From: Alviniconcha marisindica
Lineage: Eukaryota; Mollusca; Gastropoda; Provannidae
Length of the DNA: 64,000 bases
NCBI GenBank assembly: GCA_018857735.1
Contig: JABMCL010002167.1
Location: 490,001 to 554,000 of the forward strand
Reading direction: 5' to 3'
Shown piece after piece: positions 13,909 to 28,513 of this stretch (positions are counted from its first letter, which is position 1; every line of letters starts with the position of its first letter). The notes beneath the pieces were generated by a model. That model was not told the DNA's origin. It saw nothing but the letters and a program-made list of their open reading frames with translations, and ran no database searches. The translations under genes were made by a program, and so were the position numbers.

Positions 13909-16900
13909 TTCTCTCTCTCTCTCTCATACACACTATCTCTCTCTCTCTCTCTCTCACACAGAGTAAAGGGTGTGGTAGGTACCTTGATGGACTGGAAAGC
14001 ATCTGATGATCGGTCAATCTGCCCCTGTTCAGCCTGCAGCTCTTTATACAGCTGCAAACAACAATCCCAACACACAGTCAAGCACACTCCTTTTCATAAA
14101 TTTACAGTGGGGTGCCATACCTTGAAAAATTTATTAAAAAAACAAACAAACCTTTTAAAGACAGGACAAAACAATCCAACTGTCCACTTGACCAGTGCTA
14201 ACTGCTTGTGACATTCCTGTACCATCATTCCCCCCCCCTCCCCGAATATTGTTTTTGGACATATCCTATGCCTATTTTCTACGAAATTTAGGAAGCTTGT
14301 GTGTCAGGGCTCCTCTTTATTGTGTGAGTACTTTAACAAGCATGAGAGCACCAAATTTGGAACCAGAGAGTCTGTGCACATGAAACACTGCCGTCACTGA
14401 TGAGACAGGAACACGCTAACCTGTGTGAGACTGATGGCCAGAGGAACATGCTAACCTGTGTGAAACTGATGGCCAGAGGAACATGCTAACCTGTGTGAGA
14501 CTGATGGCCAGAGGAACATGCTAACCTGTGTGAGACTGATGGCCAGAGGAACATGCTAACCTGTGTGAGACTGATGGCCAGAGGAACATGCTAACCTGTG
14601 TGAGACTGGTGGCCAGAGGAACATGCTAACCTGTGTGAGACTGAGGGCCCTAGAGGAACATGCTAACCTGTGTGAGACTGATGGCCAGAGGAACATGCTA
14701 ACCTGTGTGAGACTGATGGCCAGAGGAACATGCTAACCTGTGTGAGACTGATGGCCAGAAGAACATGCTAACCTGTGTGAGACTGATGGCCAGAGGAACA
14801 TGCTAACCTGTGTGAGACTGATGGCCAGAGCCTTGGCCGTGTTCACTTTGTTGATCTCCCTCGCTTTGCTCAGCGTGGCCTTGATGATGTCCCCGTAGTC
14901 GTTGTAGAACTGAAATCACAACAGCGGCGGGCGGTCAGTGCAAGGCTTATCAACAGTACCCTACCATGCACTGAACGAAAGGGTCAACTTTCAGCAGTTG
15001 CTGTAGAACTGAAATCACAACAGCAGTTGGCGGTCAGTGCGAAAATGATCAACAGTACTTTACCATCTACCATGCACTGAAGGAAAGGGTCCACTGCTGA
15101 GTGATCTCTTGCCCTCTCAAAGCTCTGAAACCAGACCCTTTTTAGTAAATGTTATTAAAGAAAAAAGAAAAGAAAAAAGATGTAAACCTCTGCTCAGAAT
15201 GTTTCATACCATCAAGGCTCAGCCATGTCACAACACATTAATTGAAACTAGCAAGACAAAGGCTACGTTATGTGAGCACTGTCTTAATAATAATAATTTA
15301 AGTATTAATAGAGCGCAAAATCTTGTCTGCAGAGACTATTCGAAATGCACACAGATGGAAAGCACTTGTCACATGCAATCCTCTCACCCTATGGAATTCA
15401 TTGTCACACACAGTCCTCTCACCTGATGGAATTCATTGTCACACGCAGTCCTCTCTCCCTATGGAATTCATTGTCACACGCAGTCCTCTCACCCTATGGA
15501 AATTCCCCTTCTCCCCTGGATATTTTACAATCCTCTCCCCTATGGAATTCATTGTCACACGCAGTCCTCTCACCCTATGGAATTCATTGTCACACGCAAT
15601 CCTCTCACCCTATGGAATTCATTGTCCCACACAATCCTCTCACCCTATGGAATTCATTGTCACACGCAGTCCTCTCACCCTATGGAATTCATTGTCACAC
15701 ACAATCCTCTCACCCTATGGAATCGCCTGTCACACACAATCCTCTCACCCTATGGAATGCACCTGTCACACGCAATCCTCTCACCCTATGGAATTCATTG
15801 TCACAAGCAATCCTCTCACCCTATGGAATGCGCCTGTCACACGCAGTCCTCTCACCCTATGGAATTCATTGTCACACACAGTCCTCTCACCCTATGGAAT
15901 TCATTGTCACACGCAGTCCTCTCACCCTATGGAATTCATTGTCACACGCAATCCTCTCACCCTATGGAATGCGCCTGTCACACGCAATCCTCTCACCCTA
16001 TGGAATACGCCTGTCACACGCAGTCCTCTTACACTATGGAATTCATTGTCACATGCAATCCTCTCCCTATGGAATTAATTGTCACACGCAGTCCTCTCAC
16101 CCTATGGAATGCACCTGTCACACACAATCCTCTCACACTATGGAACGCATCTGTCACAGACAATCCTCTCATCCCATGCAATCCTCTCACCCTATGGAAT
16201 GTGCCTGTCACATGCAATCCTCTCACCCTATGGAATGCACCTGTCACACGCAATCCTCTCATCCCACGCAATCCTCTCACCCTATGGAATGCGCCTGTCA
16301 CACGCAATCCTCTCATCCCACGCAATCCTCTCACCCTATGGTTTGTGCTTGTCAATGTACAGCTGCATTTGTCAGAAGACCCCCTGAGTGATCAGCTGCG
16401 GAACACTGCAAAGCCCGTTCTTAATTGGGTGAATGTTTGTTCGCGAACCTAGTTAGAAGTGTTTGGCGAACCTATCTGGTTCTTAATTGGGTGAACTTTT
16501 CTTCGCGAAAACCCAGTTGTGAGTATTTGTCAAACTGCAACAAAGCTATATTCGGGGTCCCGAAAGCTTCGCTCAACATGTTCTGGGAACATTCTCCCTA
16601 TTTCGACGAACATTGCCTCTGATTGGCTGAGAGCAGAGCTCTCCTGTGGATGAAGAAGAAATCAAAATCAAAATGGATGACGATATTGCTAGGTTCTTCA
16701 CTCGCTTCGGAGGGAATTTGTTTATTTGTTGACTTGTGGGAGGGCAGCCTTGTCTCGGGACCCAGAATGAGATAGTAGTTGTAATTACCCTGTGAGGGGT
16801 GATTAAAGTATATTGACTTGACCTGACTTAACTTTAGCCTACATTTTCGATCATGCTGTCTGCTGCAAGTTCCGGCTGAAGCTTGCATCTCATTACAAGC

Positions 16901-19900
16901 CAGTCGAGAACGAAGTAAAGTTCACTGAACTGTCGAACCATGTTCGCGAACTAAAAGTTCAATTAAGAAACGAATCATAGTGCGTCGAAGTGTCCGAAGT
17001 ATGTTTGGCGAAGAAACATTCGCCCAGTTAAGAATGGGCTTAAAGAAAACTCTATAACAACTACAGACTGTTCCATGGGGGGGGAGGGGGGGGCAGACAG
17101 GGCACAGAGTCTGCTGAAATGAAAGAGTTACAGCCCCTTCCGCCTCACCTTCATGTAGTGCTTGAACATGTCGGCGGCCACCTTGATGCTGATCACGTTG
17201 TAGACCACCAGCTTGCAGAAGCAGGCCAGGAAGTTCCGGCGCTTGTGCAGCTCCTCAATCTTCACGTTCTCGTCCACATCATCTGGTGATCAGAACACAA
17301 CAACACTGACCACCACTTATTTCTTTTTTAAAGGTGCCCTCTAATTCTTTTTTAACATGCTAAAACTGCCAGGTAACATAAGGTTTACTCAAAAGTAGGA
17401 CAGACAGGATTTTTTTTAAATGTTTTTGTTCATACATCCCAGATGACATGAGAAACAAGTGACCCCCCCCCCCCCCCCATTTTTTAAACATGTCACTCTT
17501 GCCAGGTAACGCACATTTACTCAAAATTAGGACGGACAGGGACTTAATTTTTTTTTAATGCATCCCAGGTAACATGGGAAATGGGTGGACACACAAGCAA
17601 ACAGACAGACATACAGATCAACATGAGGCTGACTGACCAACTGAACATTGTTACACAAGGATGAAAATTTAGGCGCAGATGGTGCGGGGTTATCTGTCCT
17701 TAGAGAGCGTGACACAGAGAGACTGAGACAGAGATCACTGACCATCGTCATCCTCCACGAAGACCTTCTCGGTGAGGAAGTTGCTGAGGTGGGACTGCAG
17801 ACTGCGGTCCACTTCGTACACCAGCGGCTTCATCAGTGGGTTGTCCCCCAGGTGCTTGCTGAACACGATCAGGAGGTCGCAGATCGTCACGTACGCCTGC
17901 GGAACAACACACTTGGATAGGCTCAGGTCGCAGACTGTTACGCACGCCTGCAGAACGCGCAAGAACCTGGCGACACCACAGACTGTCACCTACACCTGGG
18001 GAACATGGACGAACCTGAACACATTGCTGATTACCATGCATGCCTGTGGAATGCACACGAACCCAATCATGTCGTAAATTGTCGCCTAAGCCTTGGTAGC
18101 ATGAACATGACCAGGTTGCAGCTTATCATGCAAGTCTGTGGAACGCACATGAACGCGACCATTTACACCTGGGGAACGTGGATGAACATGACCAGGTTGC
18201 CCATTATCATGCATGACTGCGGAACACATATGAACCCAATCACACCACAGATTGTCACCTACACCTGGGGAACGTGGATGCACATGACCAGGTTGCCCTT
18301 TACCATGCATGACTGCGGAACACATATGAACCCAATCACACCATAGATTGTCACCTACAACTGGGGAACACGGATGAACATGACCAGGTGGCATTCAGAT
18401 CATCATGCATGCCTGTGGAATGCAATTCAACATGTTGACATCACAGATCGTCCCCTGACACCTGGGGAACTCACAGGATCAGGGTCAGGTCGTGAACTGC
18501 CATACCAATGAGGCATGGATGAGCAAAAGTGCCAAGATGATGCTGTGATACATATATATACTGAATGATACTGTATAAAAAAAAAAATTGTTGCCTGTTT
18601 GTTACTGCTTTATGTGCTTTTTCACAGGAGTTGACACCTGCGATGGGATGAATATTCTGTCTTCTGTCATGCAGCCAAAAATAACAGTAATAACGGGCAC
18701 CGAGAGTGCCAAACTTGTGACGGCTTCAAGCGCTCATAAATTCTTTTACATTTATGCAGACAACAAAGATTCCACCGTACAGACCCAGCCATATGACAAA
18801 TACTGAAAACCTGCAAATTCTGGCAGGGAAGCATAGCAGAATACAGGTGTAAGGTAATTTACATGCCAGTCCAAAATGGACAGAAAAGCCAGAGAAAGAA
18901 AGTAGGAAAAAGAAAGACAATTTTCATGCAAGTCAAAAATGGAGTAATAATAATGATAATAATAACTAACCCAGTCAACCTCAAAAATGGAGAGAACAGG
19001 GAAAGAAAGCCAGGAAAAAGAAGGAGAAAAAAAAAGGCAACAGTTTTGATGTAGGTCACAAACACAGAGGGTGTAACGAAGAAAAGAGAAAGGTGACAGT
19101 TCTGTATGGGTCAAAAACACAGAAGGCGTAGCGAAGAAAAGACAAAGAAAGGCGACAGTTCTGACGTAGGTCAAAAACGCACAGAGAAGGTAAGCTGCAC
19201 AAGAGAAAGGCGAAGGCCAGCTAACCTCTTCACCAACTTTCTCCTTCTGGTGGAAGAGCAATTCATGGCAGTTTTTCATCAGCGAGTCCAGTCGTCGTTT
19301 CAACAGCTTCATGGCGTCCTGTCCACACACACACACACGCACAGCATCAACAGATGTACAAGCTGTGACTCTTCCATCGGATATCACCTGATGGACTTCA
19401 GCTGGCATGAGCTGATGATGGTAACAATTGGGTGGTTCAGGCGGGGTTGTTAACTCCCTTTACTCTTGCCCGGCATCACTTAAGTCTCTTGGCTGCTTTT
19501 ACTTCGGTGCGTACTTTCTTCACAATGGAAGGTGGTGACAGTGAATTTGCGAATTTTACACTGCCAACTTTAAAGGCACTTTTGAGACCGTAGTCATAAT
19601 GTGTCTGGAAATAAGCAACAACTTGTTGCTCGTGCTATAGGATGCCCCACGAACTCGCGATCTTCTGGTCAGCCAAAAAACGATGCAAAGACACTTTTTT
19701 CCACCCTCCATCCCCTTTCGACGGTAATTTTTGCAACTGCAACAGTATTGGCATTTGTACTGCTTCGCAATTCTAGGTTCAACTTCCACTGTTATACACA
19801 ACGTGAAGCAATGCCTACTCAGAAATCGGCCCGGAAGTGTGCTGCAACCTCTCGCGACTTCTTGCGCAAAAGATTACAAAGCACATTCACTCTAGCAAAC

Positions 19901-22900
19901 CAGCTTCGATGAATCGCCCAATATACAGAGAACTGGGCAGTGAACCCTCTCCTATTGGTTTAAACAAAGTTTATTTACATTCATGAAAATATGGACAATC
20001 AAAATCATTGTATGAGCATTAAACAAGCTAGGCTTATAGTAAATGCCCACAAACATACTTTACTAAATTCATTTTGCTACAACGGGTATGCATGTTTATA
20101 TTAAACAACACGAAAAAAAGAAAACAAAATAACAAAAAACCTCTATTAAGCACAACCTCTACTTATTTACATCACCACTGACCTACCCCTTCATTTAATT
20201 TTTTTAATAGCCCACACTTCCTCTTCTCTTAGCCCAGAGCGACCTTTCTGAACAGACACCCCCCCCCCCCCCCCCCCCCCCCGGAAAAAGAAAAAGGTAT
20301 CTTCCTTGCCTGCACAGAATGAAAGTTGGAAGAGTCCAACACACGTAGGTATAGAGGGGAGGGGTGGGAAAGGCAATGAAAAATATACTGATTGATTGGT
20401 GCCACTAGGAAAAGGAAAACAAGAGCAGATTACAATTCTGAAGGATCTGGTTTTATGTCTGTAAGTAACTAACTCGGTGTTTTATATGCCCCCGTCAACC
20501 GGTACCTTTTTTTAAGGTCGGGTCTGGTTATGTTCCAACCAAACACATCCAACGCTTCCCAGCTTACAGGTTCAATTCTGTTGGAGGCGCAATTTGTACA
20601 GAATCCATCCAGAATTTCAAACTAATCACCCTGTTCCCAAACTTTTCAGTGCAACCACCCCTCCCCTCCCTCAACACACCTTCAAGCATAACAGAGCCAT
20701 GGTAAAAAACAGCTTCTTTTAAAACCCACCTGCCACTGGTCAAGGCTCACCTTTTCTGGGTTGTCCTCATCGATACGGCTGAGATACCACAGGATGGCCA
20801 TGGAGCAGGACGCCACAGCCTTGCACACAATCTGACAGCACAGACGCAGCTTGGTTAGGGCTTGTTCACAGTGTCAGTGATGCAGCAAAACCACTGTTAA
20901 CGTGTGTATGTGCACCGTGTGTGTGTGTGTGCACCGTGTGTGTGTGTGTGTGTGTGTATGTGCACCATGTGTGTGTGTGCGTGTTCATGTCTGTGTGTGC
21001 ACGAGTGGGTGTATGAAGCACATCATTTATTACAACAATAAATTATTTATTTCATCACATCTTGTACAATATCGGGTTGCTTACAAAAGGCCCGTGGACA
21101 TGTGCATTCCATCACACCGACACATTCCTGGGAGACTTCAGCTCCCATTTTGGTTGTCTCTATGATGTGGAACAATTCCACTATGTGAGTGTGTGTGTGT
21201 GTGCGTGTGTGGGGGGGGATGTGGGAGCGTGTGTGTGCATTAGTGCACTCTGTATGCACATTCTTTGTGTGTGCGTGCATGCAATGTGTGTGTAGCACAG
21301 CTCACTTTCTGGGACATACCAGTCCCCTGTTGGGCACCTATATGACGGGAACAGCTCTTTCTACTGTGCGCATGTATGTGCACACGTGTGCATGTGTGTG
21401 TATGTGCATGTTTGTCAAGCAAAGTTTGCTTCCTGGAATATGTCAGAATCCCTGTTGGCTATGTAATGTGGAAGAGCTTCGCCCTGATATAACCACTGTG
21501 GTCGACTCCGCGAAAAAAAAGTTCTTGTTTTCTCCCACAGTGCATGTGTGTTAGTGTGCATCTCTGTGTGTATGTGTGTTAGTACTTTTTATTTCCCATA
21601 GGCTGCTGGCACTTTTGCAGTGTGTGTGTGCACTGTGCTATGTGTGTGTGTGTGTGGGGGGTGGGGGGGTGGGGGGGGGTGTAGTGTGTGTGTTGGCCAT
21701 CTCTATGATGTGGAACAGCTGCTCCCACTTTGCATGCATATGCACAAATGCATGTGTGTGTGTATATGTTAGTACTTTTTATTTCCCATAGGCTGTTGGC
21801 ATTTTTGCAGTGAGTATGTAAGTAAGTGTGTGTGCTATGTGCGTGTGCTGTGAGTGTGTGCTGTGTATACTTAGGCATGTGTGAGCACGCGTGTGTGTGT
21901 GCATGCACGTGTGTGTGTATAGCACAGCTCACTTCCTGGGAGATGCTGGCACTCCTGTTGGCCATCTCTATGATGTGGAACAGCTCCTCCCACAAGTCCC
22001 AGTTGCTGAGGTCATGGCAGCTGCACACAGCCAACAGCACGCTCAGTTCCAGACGCTTCACTTTTAGCGCAGTGCTCCCTTCCTACGCTCACAGCTGACT
22101 CATCAACATAACCCTGCCTTGGATTGAACGTACTCAGAAAGGCAGTGTTTCACTAAAACTATTTTGGGACTAACAACAGGATTTTTTTATTTTTTTTTTA
22201 AATGCGAGAAGAATGTCAGTGCATGTATCAAGGTTGGCCAGGTGAGAACACTCCGACAACCATCAGGATCTAGGCAACCAACGTAATAATGGTCCCCACT
22301 AGGAGCAATTTTTGATAACCCCTCTGTTCTCTGCTGAGTATTGTGGGCCAAAAATCAGATTCAGCTTTGGGGGGGGGGGGGGGGGGGGGCATGGAGAACT
22401 GTTGCATCCAACAGGCTCTTTACGAAGGGAGTAGGACTCTATCTCTCTTTTCCTCCCCCTTTTTTTTTCCATGTAGGATTTACTCTGTTTAAGTTCTTCC
22501 AGATCTAAATATAACACCGCAACAATTAATTACTTGCTGGGGGTGGGGGTGGGGGTGGGGCTTTTTTCCCTACACTTTGACCTAAAATTAATACTTATGC
22601 AATGCTTTACAACAACTATTTTGCGACTAATGACAGAAGAAAAATGAGGAGAGCATCAGCACGTGAATCAAGGCTGGCCAGGCGAGAATAACCCAACAAC
22701 CATCAGAATCTAATTAGCCCTCTGACTGATCCACAACACAACGGACCGCTCCACTCTGTCAATCAAAAAACGCCGGAAACGCATCAGCAGCTGTATGATG
22801 AACGAGGCCAAGGCCGACAAAAAACATTTTTCTCCACTTATCTGCCCAACAGAGTGGAGCTTAGGGTAAGTGGACTGGTCTATTCCCATGTCCTGTATCA

Positions 22901-25900
22901 CACACCTGGAATACGATTATGGATACATATACCCCAGGGCCTGACCTGTAGAAAGCGTAGATACGTTTCAAGCTGGCCAGCAAGGCGAAGACCTCCTCGT
23001 CATCAGGCTGCTCCCCCTGGAAGTGGAAAGCACCAGGTTGAGAGAGTGAGACAGAAGTGAGACAGAGGGAAGTGAGACTGACAGAAGGGGAAAGCTAAAG
23101 GTTGGGAGCGAGACAGACAGAAGTGAGACAGACAGAAGGGGAAATCGAGAGGTTGAGAGAGCGAGACAGACAGAAGTGAGACAGAGGGAAGTGAGACTGA
23201 CAGAAGGGGAAAGCTAAAGGTTGGGAGCGAGACAGACAGAAGTGACACAGACAGAAGGGGAAGTCAAGAGGTTGAGAGAACGAGACAGACAGAAGTGAGA
23301 CAGACAGAAGGGGAAATCAAGAGGTTGAAAGAATGAGACTGACATAAGTGAGACAGACAGAAGGGGAAAGCAAGAGGTTGAGAGAGTGAGACAGACATAA
23401 GTGAGACAGACAGAAGGGGGAAGCAAGAGCCTGAGAGAGTGAGACAGACACAAGTAAAAAGCAAGAGGTTGAGAGAGTGAGACAGACACAAGTAAAAAGC
23501 AAGAGGTTGAGAGAGTGAGAGAGAAGTGAGACAGACAGAAGGGGAAAGCAAGAGTTTGAGAGAGTGAGACACAGCAGTGAGACAGACAGAAGGGGAAAGC
23601 AAGAGGTTGAGAGAGTGAGACAGAAGTGAGACAGACAGAAGTAAAAAGCAAGAGGTTGAGAGTGAGACAGACAGAAGTGAGACAGACAGAAGTGGAAAGC
23701 AAGAGGTTGAGAGTGAGACAGAAGGGGAAAGCATGAGGTTGAGAAAGAGAGACAGAAGTGAGACAGACTGAAGAGGTCACCAGAAAACGTTCAACCTCAT
23801 GATAAAAAAAGAAGAAAAAAAGTCTGTCCCACATTAAGTCAGAGGCCAGTGCCATCACTGGTGAATCTCTTTGTGGCAACACTTGGAAGACACAGTAGTG
23901 TTTTTTGCAACACCTTGTATCAGAGATTTGTGAGAGAGTCTCACGATGTTTTGTTTTAAATCACAATTGGCACCAGGGCAGCATACAATCCTAAAAAGCA
24001 CCTGAACATACTTTTTACACCCAAATCATAAGATTAAGAGTAAACAGGTCTAGATTCAGGTTAAAAAATAATCATTATTATTTACTGAAAAAGTACGCAT
24101 GCCATATTTTATTCACAGATAAAGCGCTACATTTTATACGGCGCAGGTGTGAAAATCTGAGGAAAAAAGGATTGCTTTGTAGTCCAAACATCACAGTAAC
24201 CGCTTGAAGGAAATTCCGGCTGTCGCACGAAGAGTGCAGCACAGAAAGACCGCAAGACAGAGAAACACCGCAGTACAAACAACCCACAGGCACCCACCTC
24301 TGCAAAGAAGTCTTGGACGGACTCGTGGAACTTGACGACGAGGCTGTCGATGAGAGTTTTGCGTGCCACATCACACTTGCCAGCAATGGCGTACTCCTCA
24401 CAGCACAGACTCTCAAAACACTTGGAGCAAGCCTCCAGCACCTGCACAGACAGTAGCGACGCAATGACAGGCAGGCAGAGACACAGACACACACACACTC
24501 TCAACACACCCAGCAACACAGAACTCATCAAAACACTTGAAGCAGAGCCATGCGCAGCAGACACGCAACTACGGCACACACAGAGCGACGCAATGACAGG
24601 CAGGCAGAGACACAGGACACCAACCACACAGACACACACAAAACACTCTCAAAACACTTGGAGCAAGCCTCCAGCACCTGCACACACAGTAGCGACGCAA
24701 TGACGGGCGCCAGCAGAGACAAGACACAACACACAGACACACACACACACTCTCAAAACACTTGGAGCAAGCCTCCAGCACCTGCACACACAGTAGCGAC
24801 GCAATGACAGGCAGGCAGAGACACAGACACACACAAGACTCTCAAAACACTTGGAGCAAGCCTCCCCAGCAACCGCACAGACAGGGTCCAACCTGCCAGA
24901 CAGAGCGACGCAATGACAGGCAGGCAGAGACACAGACACACACACAGACTCTCAAAACACTTGGAGCAAGCCTCCAGCACCTGCACACACAGTAGCGACG
25001 CAATGACAGGCAGGCAGAGACACAGACACACACACAGACTCTCAAAACACTTGGAGCAAGCCTCCAGCACCTGCACAGACAGTGCGATGCAATGACAGGC
25101 AGGCAGAGACACAGACACACACACAGACTCTCAAAACACTTGGAGCAAGCCTCCAGCACCTGCACAGACAGTAGCGACGCAATGACAGGCAGGCAGAGAC
25201 ACAGACACACACACAGACTCTCAAAACACTTGGAGCAAGCCTCCAGCACCTGCACAACAGTAGCGACGCAATGACAGGCAGGCAAGACACAGACACAACA
25301 CAGACTCTCAAAACACTTGGAGCAAGCCTCCAGCACCTGCACAACAGTAGCGACGCAATGACAGGCAGGCAGAGACACAGACACACACACAGACTCTCAA
25401 AACACTTGGAGCAAGCCTCCAGCACCTGCACAGACAGTAGCGACGCAATGACAGGCAGGCAGAGACACAGACACAGACACAAAAAAGTCCTTCAAAACAC
25501 TTGGGCAATGACCTACCAAGAGCAGAAACAGAAACACAGACACACACAGACAACAAACTTCCAACAACACTTGGAGCAAGCTTCCAGCACCTGCACAGAC
25601 AGGTGCGACGCAATGACAGGCAGGCAGAGACACAGCACACACACAGACTCTCAAAACACTTGGAGCAAGCCTCCAGCACCTGCACAGACAGTAGCGGCGC
25701 AATGACAGGCAGGCAGAGACACGACACACAGACTCTCAAAACACTTGGAGCAAGCCTCCAGCACCTGCAGAGACAGTAGCGACGCAATGACAGGCAGGCA
25801 GAGACACAGACACACACACAGACTCTCAAAACACTTGGACAAGCCTCCAGCACCTGCAGAACAGTAGCGACGCAATGACAGGTAGGCAGAGACACAGACA

Positions 25901-28446
25901 CACACACAGACTCTCAAAACACTTGGAGCAAGCCTCCAGCACCTGCAGAGACAGTAGCGACGCAATGACAGGCAGGCAGAGACACAGACACACACACAGA
26001 CTCTCAAAACACTTGGAGCAAGCCTCCAGCACCTGCAGAGACAGTAGCGACGCAATGACAGGCAGGCAGAGACACAGACACACACACAGACTCTCAAAAC
26101 ACTTGGAGCAAGCCTCCAGCACCTGCAGAGACAGTAGCGACGCAATGACAGGCAGGCAGAGACACAGACACACACACAGACACAAAAAGTTCCATTTTCA
26201 AATTCAGTGTTCAAGACCTACCAAAGCAGAAACAAAACAAAACACAGCCTGGATATTGTTCTTTCGCGAACAAATCTTACTCCAGTTCTTAACAGCTTGT
26301 GAGACTGCCTACAACCCATGTGGATGGCTCAGTCAGGTTTTGGCCGAACGTATCTGGTCCGGAAGCAAGCCAGTGTGCAAGAATCATTAGGCCCTGTTTT
26401 AGCAGAACGCAACTGGCCTGCTACCGCTCTCCCACTTTCAGACTCGGTTGCATTCTTCCACAGATGGCCTGGATCGTATTGTGCAAAACTGGCACGGATC
26501 CTATTTGCATCTGGCTGCTTTGGGTTTTGGCTAAACAGATCTGGTCTGGAAGCAAGCCGGTGTGCAGTGCAAGAATCATCAGGCCGGATTCTGGCAAAGG
26601 CTTCTGAGCTGATCTGTATTATATCAGGCATGTTTACTGGTAATAAGCCAACACGGAGCAAGTTACCTCAGCGTCTGTGTGTTTTTCCACAATCTCATGG
26701 AGATACCTCAACAAGGCTTCCAAGTTCTGCAACAGAAAACCACAAAAACAAGTGCATGATTAGTGTCACAAAGCCAAAGGGAAACCAGACGCCCACTGAT
26801 GGCAACATATAAAACTTTAAATTGTTGTTGTTGTTGTTGACAGTGTAAAGCTCACTTACTTTGACTGTTTCAACCTCACCAACTTTGAGAGAGAGAGCAA
26901 TGCTTTCATTTATTTTAGGGAGCAGAACTTTTGTTACTGTTTGGGGAGTGGAGGATGGGGGGTGACTGGGGGGTGGGGGAAACGCTCTGTAACACTTTTA
27001 CTGCTTTACAGTGTAAAACTGTCACTTCTATGAACCCACTAACTCATTTTGTCCGAGAAGTACAACACATTTAAATCTGTTCACTTCTTGTGCGCAATAT
27101 ACTCGTTTTGTTTGTGGGTGTGATTTTTCTTTTCTTTTTTCCACAGCTTATTTTTAAATCTGTTCACTTCTTGTGCGCAATATGCTCGTTTTGTTTGTGG
27201 GTGTGATTTTTCTTTTCTTTTTTCCACAGCTTATTTTTACACCATTCAGCAGACTACTAAACCACCCAACAGGGCTGAACACTTTCAATTGTAGGCAGAC
27301 AAAACTAAAAGCAGATTTCCAACACAGCTACCTTTTCCAAGCAACAAACACTGATATTTTCACAATGAAAGAAATGAAACTACTCATTTGTCAGCTGTTT
27401 CATGTCTCCCCCGAGACAGAGTGTTAGCGCAAGACCCAAAGCGTTCAAATCAACATTGTTGTGTGTTTTGATCTCGTTCTGAATGCCGGCACTCACCTTT
27501 GTTATCTGATATAAATGTCACAGGTGGCTGGGTGTTACAAATCAATTCTCTACCTTTATTGTTGGTGTTTTTTTAAACTGGGGATAGGTTACACTTTAAA
27601 CATCCCAAAATTACACCTGGTCCACTGACGGCGTTGGCGGTCAAGGGCCAGCACCCTGGTTTAAATTAAAGGGAACCCAAAGGTAAGAAGCATCTCAGGC
27701 CCTACCAAAGGGAAAATAATGTTTTTGAGTTGATTTACGGTCTTGATTATCCCCCCCCACCCCTCCCCATTAAATTGCCATCTGAAAGCAACGGAAATGC
27801 AGCCCTCAATGCTGCCATTTTGTGCCTGGCAGCCTGATTCTGTGACATCACAAACAAGGCTGGTGTATGTGGCATAAGTGTATGTTAATTCATGAGCCAG
27901 CCTTTTTCTGCTCTTCATTTGTAAAGAGTAAACCACTATGGCTGCACCCAGACAAGCTCTAAATTGAAGCAAACGGGTATTTCTGCTGCGTAAATATTGA
28001 CAGAACCAATCGAAGCCTGCAACTGAAAACATTTGCACATTTTCATGCCATCATGACTTCAATTGGTGCTCCACTAAAACCCTTACGAAAAGCTTGGACT
28101 GTAATTCAACAGTCAACAAGACCCAGATGAGGGACTTCAGCAAGGCACCAAAGTGTAGTCCATACTGTTGCGTTTCCGGATGAGTGATGACACTGAATCA
28201 AACAAAATGGACGCAGATAAAGAAACAAGGCACCGTTACCTTTTCCTGTCGACTGGATGTGTAGATGTCCAGATCAAAGAACTGTGGGATTTGCAGTAAG
28301 TTGGCAACTTTCTCCGGATCCATCAGATACTGGGGAAATTGACAGACATTCAACCATGCAGGACACAACAATTTCACAGAAAACTAAACTAATACATAAA
28401 CAGCAAAAAAACTTTCAACTCCAAGCTTCCTTGCCAAAAGCGAAAG

Positions 28447-28513
<67 letters not shown>

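Noticed and set aside
15345..16452. Plus-strand ORFs of 250-350 residues over the 35-bp array
   Set aside because: Produced by the repeat; open in all frames, low complexity, no splice or start context.
19440..19912. Possible small gene in STAG intron 20
   Set aside because: About 100-codon open frames on both strands, but no recognisable protein or splice pattern.
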